Source: JANXLS01 sp035308565 (lineage in GTDB: Bacteria > Planctomycetota > SZUA-567 > H5-PLA8). From it: a DNA stretch of 64,000 nucleotides. Position 1 is the first letter of the stretch. Each line of letters begins with the position of its first letter. The translations under genes and the position numbers were made by a program. Positions 15,147 to 21,775 of the stretch are shown here, in pieces. The notes below the pieces were generated by a model. That model did not search any database and was not told the origin of the DNA. It saw nothing but the letters and a program-made list of their open reading frames with translations. The stretch is from NCBI GenBank assembly GCA_035308565.1, contig DATGGK010000128.1:1-64000 (forward strand), given 5' to 3'.

Positions 15147-16178
15147 ATGCGTCAACTTGCGTTGTGTCTTGCGGTCTGCGTCGCCTGTGCGTCCGCATCC
15201 GCGATGACGATCACCGATCTGAACATCGGCAAACATGCGTCCGGTCCAAATCTCACACAAAAAGATTTGAGCGGCAAAGTGGTCTTTGTCGTCTACTGGG
15301 GAACACACTGAGGGGCTTGCGTTGCAGAGATGCCCAGTTGGGCGTCCACCTACAAGAAGCACGCTTCGGAAGGTTTTGAGATTGTTGGATTGGAATGCCA
15401 GAATTCGACCGACGCTGAAATCGCCGACTTCATGAAATCGAAGAGTGCCGCGTTCGAAGCGTCCACCGGCGGCAATCTGAGCGGCGCGGCCGTCAGCGGA
15501 ATTCCGCACGGTTTCCTTTTTGGCGCCGACGGCAAATTGATCGCCGACGACGGCCTGCGCGGCGGAGCACTTGAACAGAAAGTCACCGCCGCCGTCAAGG
15601 AATGCGGCGCCGCGATGGCCGGTCCCGGTCCTTATGTGAAACTCGCCCCCCTCGCCGCGCAAATTCGCGCGCGCATCGGTTTGGGCAACGTCCTCAAAAC
15701 GCTCGCCGTGAAAAAGAACAGCAAGGACTCCGCCGAAGCCGCCGAAGCGACCATGATGTACGATTCGCTGCACGGCAGCGGACAGGAGCAGTTGGAAAAT
15801 GCCGCAGAAAAGAAATCCGAAGATGTATTGGCTGCGGTGTCCACATACGAGCGCTTGTCGGTGCAGTTCTCCGGCGACGAAATCGGCAAAAAAGCATTCG
15901 ACGAGTTGACGGCGATGAAAAAGGATTCGCAAATCCGCAAGGAGATCGAAGGCGCGAGCATGTGGAAGATCATCGAGCAAATCAACGACAAGATGAAACC
16001 CGTGAAGGGCCTTAAAGATCCGAAGGATCCGGCGTTCGTAAAGCTCAACTACGATACGCTGGTGATGCTGGCCAATGGCTGCAAAACAATCATCGCGCGC
16101 TGTCCGAATACGATGGCCGCGAAAAAGGCGCAGGACATGATCGACGAGTACACGAAACCAAACGTCACCGCGAAGTAG
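15147..16178 (+). CDS. TlpA-like thioredoxin-fold protein, probable selenoprotein (Sec55 at UGA 15309-15311)
   Basis: A 343-aa secreted or periplasmic redoxin if UGA 15309-15311 is read as selenocysteine. It begins at ATG 15147 after AAGGAGG with 6-nt spacing, with a signal peptide (residues 1-19). The thioredoxin fold follows: DLSGKVVFVVYWGTH, then UGA (residue 55), then GACVAEMPSW, ASTYKKHASEGFEIVG and SGIPHGFLFGADGKL with the cis-Pro loop (GIPH). The UGA sits exactly where the first Cys of the CxxC motif belongs, giving U-G-A-C. Frame and homology continue on both sides without a break. A hairpin 17 nt downstream fits a SECIS. Residues 165-343 form an extra helical domain of unknown role. 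The redoxin would reduce or form disulfides with a highly reactive Se. Alternatives are a nonsense mutation or a sequencing error (TGC or TGT to TGA). Confidence 0.8.
15329..15346 (+). promoter_or_regulatory. candidate bacterial SECIS hairpin
   Basis: Starting 17 nt after the in-frame UGA, GAUGCCC (15329-15335) pairs with GGGCGUC (15340-15346) in a 7-bp stem with one G-U pair and a four-base loop AGUU. Known bacterial SECIS elements are short hairpins within the coding region, about 16-37 nt after the UGA, with a G early in the loop that binds SelB. All three points hold here. The hairpin is GC-rich in a GC-rich gene, so chance pairing is possible. Confidence 0.6.
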
Positions 16179-16204
16179 CGGCATCAAAGCGCCTGACTTT
16201 TTCG

Positions 16205-16240
16205 AAACCGCACGCTACAATGCGTGCGGTTTTATTTTTT
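16205..16240 (+). terminator. Rho-independent terminator after the redoxin gene
   Basis: AAACCGCACGC (16205-16215) pairs perfectly with GCGTGCGGTTT (16222-16232) around a six-base loop, followed by the T-rich tract TTTATTTTTT ending at 16240. It ends exactly one base before the ATG of the next gene. Confidence 0.9.
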
Positions 16241-18043
16241 ATGGGCAAAAACAAACGCCAGAAAAAGAACGCTCCGCCTGAAACCGCCGCTCCACAGGTT
16301 CCGCTCCGCGGCAAATGGCGCCGAATCGTTCGTGCCGCGTGCGTTGCGCTTGTTTTCGCCGGCATTGCGACGTGGTATTTCACTCATGCCTCGGGCTTGA
16401 ACACCTCCCACCCGACTTTCGCGCAGGACATTGCCCCCGTCGTCCATAAGCAATGCGCCGTCTGCCATCACGCCGGCGGTTCCGCGCCGTTTGCGTTGAT
16501 CGCCTACGCCGATGTTGCCAAGCACGCCGCGCAGATCGCCGGCCTGACACAGCGCCGCATCATGCCGCCGTGGATGCCCGAGCACGGTTACAACGAATTC
16601 GAAGGCGAACGCCGCTTGAGCGGCGACGAAATCCTCATGCTTAAAAATTGGGCCGCGCAAGGCGCCGCCGAAGGCGATCCGAAGCGTGCGCCCGCTCCGC
16701 CGAAATTCGATTCGGAATGGCAGTTGGGCACGCCCGATCTGGTCGTGCAAATGCCGCACGTTTACACGCTGCCCAAAGAAGGCCGCGACCTGTATCGCAA
16801 TTTCGCGTTTCCCATTCCCAACACGCAGGATCGCTTCGTCAAAGGCATCGAATTCCGCGCTGGCACGACGCGCATTCATCACGCCTTCATTTTCATTGAC
16901 CACACTCACGGCTCGCGCAGGCTCGACGGGAAAGAATCCGAACCTGGATGGCCAGGCATGAACGCGCCGTCGCCCACCGCGGAAACGCCCAGTTCGCAAT
17001 TCACAAGCTGGCAACCCGGCCGCATCCCGCGCATGCACGAGGACATGGCCTGGCGCTTGCCGGTCGGTACCGATCTCGTGCTTCAGCTTCACATGCAGCC
17101 CAGCGGCAAGCCCGAACCGATTCAACCGTCCATCGCTTTTTATTTCACCGATCGTCCGGGCACAGTCCATCCCATGATCGTGCTGCTGCGCCGAGTGGAT
17201 ATTGACATCCCCGCCGGCGAAAAGGCATACTCGGTACGCGCGCAATACACGCTTCCCGTGGACGTGGACGTGCTCGGGCTGCTGCCGCACCTTCATTATC
17301 TGGGAAAAGACGTCAAAGCCTTCGCCACGCTTCCCGACGGCAGCCGCACGCGGCTGTTGTGGATCAAAGATTGGAATTTCAACTGGCAAAGCGACTATAC
17401 CTGCAAGCGCCCGGTCTTCGTTCCCAAAGGCAGCCGCCTTGAAATGGAATACACGTTCGACAACTCGAAGGACAATCCACTCAACCCCAGCGACCCGCCC
17501 AAGCGCGTGCAATACGGCCCGAACTCAACCGACGAAATGGCTGAACTGTGGGTGCAGTTGGTTCCGCATTCAGCAGGCGATGCGGCCATTCTCCAACAAG
17601 ACCGCGCCCGCGCCGACATGGAGGATCTCTTCGCGCTCAACACCGTCCGCCTGCGGCAGAATCCTGCCGACAGCCACGCTCACCTTCAATTGGGAAAAGC
17701 GCTGATTCAGAAAGGACAGATGAACGAAGCCGAAGAACACCTGCGCGCGGCCGTGCGCTTCGGCGAGAACGACAGCGAGACGCATTATTTCCTCGCGTAC
17801 TACTTAAACGATCACCTCGACGATCCAAAGCTGCGCGCCGAGTGCCTCCGCGAATTTCAGCGCGCCGTTCAGCTTGATCCTGAAAATTTCGAAGCCCTCA
17901 ACGGCCTCGGGCGGACCCTGCTGCAACTCGGCGATCCCCGCGACGCCGCACGCGTATTGGCCGAAGCGCTGCGCCTGCACCCGGACGATCGAATCATCAA
18001 GGAGAATCTGGAATTGGCGCGGAAGGCGTTGGGGAAGCAGTGA
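16241..18043 (+). CDS. membrane-anchored cytochrome c / copper monooxygenase-like / TPR protein
   Basis: A 600-aa protein. TM helix 30-47 is followed by a heme-binding domain of the 'planctomycete cytochrome c' type (FAQDIAPVVHKQCAVCHHAGG; Cys72, Cys75, His76). Residues about 150-430 resemble the copper type II ascorbate-dependent monooxygenase fold: TTRIHHAFIFID, LQLHMQPSG and LLPHLHYLGKD give His-His, Met and His-x-His ligand candidates. Residues 470-600 are three or four TPR repeats (AHLQLGKALIQKGQMNEAEEHL). It probably acts in the periplasm as a heme/copper redox protein; the substrate cannot be told. ATG 16241 directly follows the U-tract of a terminator, and no ribosome-binding site is visible. 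An in-frame ATG at 16220 lies inside that terminator and is less likely. Confidence 0.8.
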   Translation: MGKNKRQKKNAPPETAAPQVPLRGKWRRIVRAACVALVFAGIATWYFTHASGLNTSHPTFAQDIAPVVHKQCAVCHHAGGSAPFALIAYADVAKHAAQIAGLTQRRIMPPWMPEHGYNEFEGERRLSGDEILMLKNWAAQGAAEGDPKRAPAPPKFDSEWQLGTPDLVVQMPHVYTLPKEGRDLYRNFAFPIPNTQDRFVKGIEFRAGTTRIHHAFIFIDHTHGSRRLDGKESEPGWPGMNAPSPTAETPSSQFTSWQPGRIPRMHEDMAWRLPVGTDLVLQLHMQPSGKPEPIQPSIAFYFTDRPGTVHPMIVLLRRVDIDIPAGEKAYSVRAQYTLPVDVDVLGLLPHLHYLGKDVKAFATLPDGSRTRLLWIKDWNFNWQSDYTCKRPVFVPKGSRLEMEYTFDNSKDNPLNPSDPPKRVQYGPNSTDEMAELWVQLVPHSAGDAAILQQDRARADMEDLFALNTVRLRQNPADSHAHLQLGKALIQKGQMNEAEEHLRAAVRFGENDSETHYFLAYYLNDHLDDPKLRAECLREFQRAVQLDPENFEALNGLGRTLLQLGDPRDAARVLAEALRLHPDDRIIKENLELARKALGKQ

Positions 18044-18053
18044 GCGCAGGCTG

Positions 18054-18341
18054 CTAAGCGCTGCGCGCCAGCACTTTTCGCACCGTCGCGGGAACTCGAT
18101 CCACGAGCATCAACAGCGACAATGCCGGACCTTCCGGCGTGCAGCGCGCCTGCTCCCAGTTTTGCAGTGTCGGTTTGGAAACGCGCAGCATCGCCGCGAA
18201 TTCAGCTTGCGACATCTCCATCCGCTCGCGGATTGAGCGCACTTTTGCCGCGATGAACGCCGGCGACGGCCGCGCGCCAGTATGCGCGCGCATGGCATTT
18301 AAATCCTGGCGGGTAAGATTTATCTTACGAACAAGTTTCAT
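18054..18341 (-). CDS. antitoxin, HigA/NadS-type XRE helix-turn-helix
   Basis: A 95-aa DNA-binding antitoxin. The HTH spans about residues 30-85: VRSIRERMEMSQAEFAAMLRVSKPTLQNWEQ, with the typical NWEQGRxxPxGPA-type ending as NWEQARCTPEGPALSLL. In such systems the antitoxin binds and neutralises its RelE-family toxin and represses the operon. Its ATG overlaps the end of the toxin's restored frame by 17 nt, the usual coupling for toxin-first HigBA operons. Intact. Confidence 0.85.
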   Translation of the reverse strand: MKLVRKINLTRQDLNAMRAHTGARPSPAFIAAKVRSIRERMEMSQAEFAAMLRVSKPTLQNWEQARCTPEGPALSLLMLVDRVPATVRKVLARSA

Positions 18342-18656
18342 TTCTCCACTCCTCGACCGCTTTCATCAAGCGAGCCATCTCAAATGCAGACAAATCTTCC
18401 TTTTGGTTTTTTGGATACGCGTCGAGCAAAAAACGGACTCATCGACAACATAATAATAAATAATCCGCATTCCACCGCGCTTTCCGCGGGCCTTGCCAGG
18501 AATTGCCCACCTCAACTTGCGCAGTCCCCGGCTTCCAGGAATTACAGCACCCGCGATTGGATTGAGTGCAACATACTCTTCCAACTCCCACAATTCGAGA
18601 TCGTCAATTAATTTGGTGATACGCGAAAGGAACGTGTCCGATTCGATTATCTCCAT
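18325..18656 (-). pseudogene. RelE/HigB-type toxin with frameshift in a six-base homopolymer
   Basis: A toxin of the RelE/HigB mRNA-interferase fold. The first 76 codons read IIESDTFLSRITKLIDDLELWELEEYV..., then LRKLRWAIPGKARGKRGGMRIIYYYVVDESVF, which is typical. After ...ESVF the frame runs into an unrelated 20-residue tail and stops at 18366. Reading one base back at the T6 run (plus-strand A6 at 18428-18433) restores LLDAYPKNQKEDLSAFEMARLMK and a stop at 18325, the usual 110-aa length and usual overlap with the antitoxin. So the gene is either broken, expressed by -1 slippage on the U6 run, phase-variable, or a homopolymer base-calling error. The antitoxin is intact. Confidence 0.8.
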
Positions 18657-18662
18657 AATTTG

Positions 18663-18690
18663 ACTATACGCTACTTGCGCATACCTTCAA
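18663..18690 (-). promoter_or_regulatory. promoter of the toxin-antitoxin operon
   Basis: On the minus strand TTGAAG (18685-18690) and TATAGT (18663-18668) are separated by 16 nt. The -10 box ends 6 nt before the toxin ATG, so the transcript would be leaderless or nearly so. The promoter overlaps the last codons of uvrA. Confidence 0.5.
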
Positions 18691-21628
18691 CTGCCAAATG
18701 CCTCTTCAAATACCTCCCCGTAAAACTCCCCGCCGTCGCGCAAATCGCTTCCGGAGTCCCTTGCGCCACGACGCGCCCGCCGCCTTCGCCGCCCTCCGGG
18801 CCCATGTCGATGATCCAGTCCGCCTGCTTGATCACGTCCAGGTTGTGCTCGATGATGATCGCGCTGTTTCCCAGATCCACCAAACGCTGCAAGACGTCCA
18901 GCAGCTTCGCGATGTCATGAAAATGCAGCCCCGTCGTCGGCTCGTCGAGCACATACAGCGTGTTGCCCGTCGCTTTCTTCGCCAGCTCAAACGCCAGCTT
19001 GATGCGCTGCGCTTCGCCGCCGCTGAGCGTGTTGCTCGATTGCCCGAGGCGAATGTAGCCGAGGCCCACGTCATGCAGCGTCTGCAAAACTTCGCGAATC
19101 TTCGGATGGTTCTTGAACATCGCCAGCGCCGCATCGACCGAAAGCGCCAGCACGTCCGCGATCGACAAATCCTTGAATTTCACTTCCAGCGTCTCGCGGT
19201 TGAAACGCTTGCCTTTGCACTGCTCGCACTGCACGTACACGTCCGCGAGAAAATGCATCTCGATCAGCTTCTGCCCCTGCCCCTGGCATTCTTCGCAGCG
19301 CCCGCCTTTCACATTGAACGAAAAGCGTCCGCCGTTATAGCCGCGAATTTTCGCTTCGGGCAGCGATGCGTAAAGTTTGCGGATTTCATCGAAGACGCCG
19401 GTGTACGTCGCCGGATTGCTGCGCGGCGTGCGCCCGATCGGGCTTTGATCGATGTCGATGATTTTATCGACCGTTCCCGTGTTCACCCACACGCGGTCGC
19501 ACGCACCGCCCTTGAAGCGCGCTGAATTCAAAATGCGCGCGAGATTCTTGTACAGCACCTCATTAATGAGCGACGACTTCCCGCTCCCCGACACGCCCGT
19601 CACGCACACAAATTTCCCCAACGGAATGTCCACGTCGATGTTCTTGAGATTGTTTTCGCGCGCGCCTTTGATGCGGATAAAACGCTTCCCGTCGTTTTCG
19701 CGCCGCGTCTTCGGGAGCGGAATCTCCAACTGCTTCGTCAAATATTTTCCCGTCAGCGAGCGCTCACACTTCCCCAAGTCCTTCGCCAAGCCCTGCCCGG
19801 TGATCTCGCCGCCGTGTTCGCCCGCGCCCGGACCCATGTCGATCAGCCAATCCGCGCGCGCCATCACGTCCTCGTCGTGCTCGACGACCAGAACGGTATT
19901 TCCCAAATCGCGCAGTTTGATCAGCGTGTCCAGCAGCCGGTCGTTGTCGCGCTGATGCAAGCCGATCGTCGGCTCGTCCAGCACATACGTCACGCCCACG
20001 AGCTTCGATCCAACCTGGCTCGCGAGGCGAATGCGCTGCGCTTCGCCGCCGCTGAGTGTGCCGCTGGTTCGGTCCAGCGTGATGTAGCCGAGTCCCACGT
20101 CGTTCAAAAATCCCAGCCGCTCGCGCACTTCTTTCATGATCGGCGCGGCGATCTTCGCTTTCTCGCCTTCCATCGAAAGCTCCGCGAAAAATTTCGTCGC
20201 AACTTCGATGTTCATCCCCACGATCTCGTTCACATTCTTCCCGCCCACGCGCACCGCCAGCACTTCCGGCCGCAAGCGCGCGCCTTTGCAATCGGGACAG
20301 CCGAGATCGGACATTAATTCGTGAATGCGCGCTTTGATGTTCTCGTTTTCCGTCGCATGAAAGCGCTCGGTGAGCGAACTCGCCAGCCCCTTCCAATTCG
20401 CGCCCCAGCCGCGCTCCTGCTTCGGCGTCGCGCCGTACAGCAGCGCTTTGAACGTCTCCTTTGGAATTTTCTCGATCGGCGTTTCCAATGACACGCCCGC
20501 GCGCCGGCAGAAATTTCGAATCGCGCGCCCGTACCAAATCGCGTACGCATGACCGAGGCGCCACAATTGCCCGATCACGCCGCGCTCCACGTCGAGCTTT
20601 TTGTCCGGCACAAGCAGATCGACGTCCACCTCCATCTTCGTGCCAAGTCCCGCGCACGTCGGACAAGCGCCATACGGGCTGTTGAACGAAAACACGCGCG
20701 GCGAAAGCTCCTCCAGCCCCGAGCCATGAATCGGACACGCGTACTTTTCGCTAAACAAATGATCTCGCCCCTGTACCGCCGGCGTCTCGCCGGCCCGTGC
20801 AGCCTGAGCGCCTGCGCCCCGCCGTTCACCCCTCTCCCCTTGGGGGAGAGGGGCGGGGGGTGAGGGGTCGGTGCCATCCGTTTCGCTCGCAATCACCAAC
20901 CCCTCGCCCACCTTGAGCGCCAATTCAATCGAATCCGTGAGCCGCGTGCGCAGCGTCGGTTTCACCACGACGCGATCGATCACTGCCTCGATGTCGTGCT
21001 TGAACGTCTTCGCGACGGATTCCAACTCACGCGCATCGACAATCTTCCCGTCCACGCGCAGGCGTTGAAAGCCCTCGCGCCGCGCGGACGCAAAAATCTC
21101 GCGGTGCTCGCCTTTCTGGCCGCGGATCAACGGCGCGAGAATATTCAGCCGCGTCCCGTCCGGCATTTTTATGATTGCATCGACGATCTTCTCCGCCGAC
21201 TGGCTTTCGATCATCCGCCCACAGACGTGGCAATGCGGCGTCCCCACGCGCGCAAACAGCACGCGCAGGTAATCGTAAATCTCCGTCGTCGTCGCGACCG
21301 TCGAGCGCGGGTTGCTCGACCCGCTGCGCTGCTCGATGGCAATCGTCGGCGTCAAGCCGTCGATCGACTCCATCTCCGGCTTTTCCATCATCTCGAGGAA
21401 TTGCCGCGCGTACGCCGAGAGCGATTCCACGTAGCGCCGCTGGCCTTCGGCATAAATCGTGTCGAACGCAAGGCTCGATTTTCCCGACCCCGACAGCCCG
21501 GTGATGACCACCAGCTTGTCGCGCGGAATATCCACGTCGATGTTCTTGAGATTGTGTTCGCGCGCCCCGCGCACGCGGATCGCATGCGGGCGCGCGGTTA
21601 AGTTTTCACGGCTGTCCGACTGATTCAT
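18671..21628 (-). CDS. uvrA: excinuclease ABC subunit A
   Basis: A 985-aa ATPase that finds bulky DNA lesions with UvrB in nucleotide excision repair. It shows two ABC modules: Walker A GLSGSGKSSLAFD (near 45) and GVSGSGKSSLINE, signatures TLSGGEAQRIRLASQ and TLSGGEAQRIKLAFEL, and zinc fingers including CPTCAGLG and CEECQGQGQKL...CEQCKGKR. Family length is about 940-960. The extra length is mostly an insertion of about 37 residues (near 252-288, PSPPAPLPQGERG... and AGETPAVQGRDH) encoded by palindromic repeats at 20778-20853, placed just before the conserved LFSEKYACPIHG. I use ATG 21628; a GTG at 21655 would add nine residues. The toxin gene follows 14 nt later on the same strand. Confidence 0.95.
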   Translation of the reverse strand: MNQSDSRENLTARPHAIRVRGAREHNLKNIDVDIPRDKLVVITGLSGSGKSSLAFDTIYAEGQRRYVESLSAYARQFLEMMEKPEMESIDGLTPTIAIEQRSGSSNPRSTVATTTEIYDYLRVLFARVGTPHCHVCGRMIESQSAEKIVDAIIKMPDGTRLNILAPLIRGQKGEHREIFASARREGFQRLRVDGKIVDARELESVAKTFKHDIEAVIDRVVVKPTLRTRLTDSIELALKVGEGLVIASETDGTDPSPPAPLPQGERGERRGAGAQAARAGETPAVQGRDHLFSEKYACPIHGSGLEELSPRVFSFNSPYGACPTCAGLGTKMEVDVDLLVPDKKLDVERGVIGQLWRLGHAYAIWYGRAIRNFCRRAGVSLETPIEKIPKETFKALLYGATPKQERGWGANWKGLASSLTERFHATENENIKARIHELMSDLGCPDCKGARLRPEVLAVRVGGKNVNEIVGMNIEVATKFFAELSMEGEKAKIAAPIMKEVRERLGFLNDVGLGYITLDRTSGTLSGGEAQRIRLASQVGSKLVGVTYVLDEPTIGLHQRDNDRLLDTLIKLRDLGNTVLVVEHDEDVMARADWLIDMGPGAGEHGGEITGQGLAKDLGKCERSLTGKYLTKQLEIPLPKTRRENDGKRFIRIKGARENNLKNIDVDIPLGKFVCVTGVSGSGKSSLINEVLYKNLARILNSARFKGGACDRVWVNTGTVDKIIDIDQSPIGRTPRSNPATYTGVFDEIRKLYASLPEAKIRGYNGGRFSFNVKGGRCEECQGQGQKLIEMHFLADVYVQCEQCKGKRFNRETLEVKFKDLSIADVLALSVDAALAMFKNHPKIREVLQTLHDVGLGYIRLGQSSNTLSGGEAQRIKLAFELAKKATGNTLYVLDEPTTGLHFHDIAKLLDVLQRLVDLGNSAIIIEHNLDVIKQADWIIDMGPEGGEGGGRVVAQGTPEAICATAGSFTGRYLKRHLAVEGMRK
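20778..20853. repeat. palindromic elements inserted in frame in uvrA
   Basis: Two palindromes: GCCGGCG-TCT-CGCCGGC (20778-20794), and a longer one around 20829-20853 (CCCCTCTCCCC-TT-GGGGGAGAGGGG). The encoded peptide PSPPAPLPQGERG is absent from normal UvrA. A related pyrimidine-rich element lies in a spacer at 61562-61620. Confidence 0.85.
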
Positions 21629-21775
21629 CGCTGCCTTATACCTCTCGAATTTCACTGCCTTCAGAGCCTTGCAATTTTACTTCAAAACCAACTGCGCGCC
21701 AGCGATTGAGACGCGGCGGTTGCGCGCAACGCCCCACTGTGCTAAAAGCATCTTCTCTTTTGAGCGGAGGCAGCC

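Noticed and set aside
15147..15311. Treating the redoxin as a 54-residue truncated protein
   Set aside because: The downstream frame continues the same fold exactly, and UGA stands at the catalytic Cys; a truncated protein would lack the fold.
16220..16240. ATG 16220 as start of the cytochrome/monooxygenase gene
   Set aside because: It lies inside the terminator hairpin.
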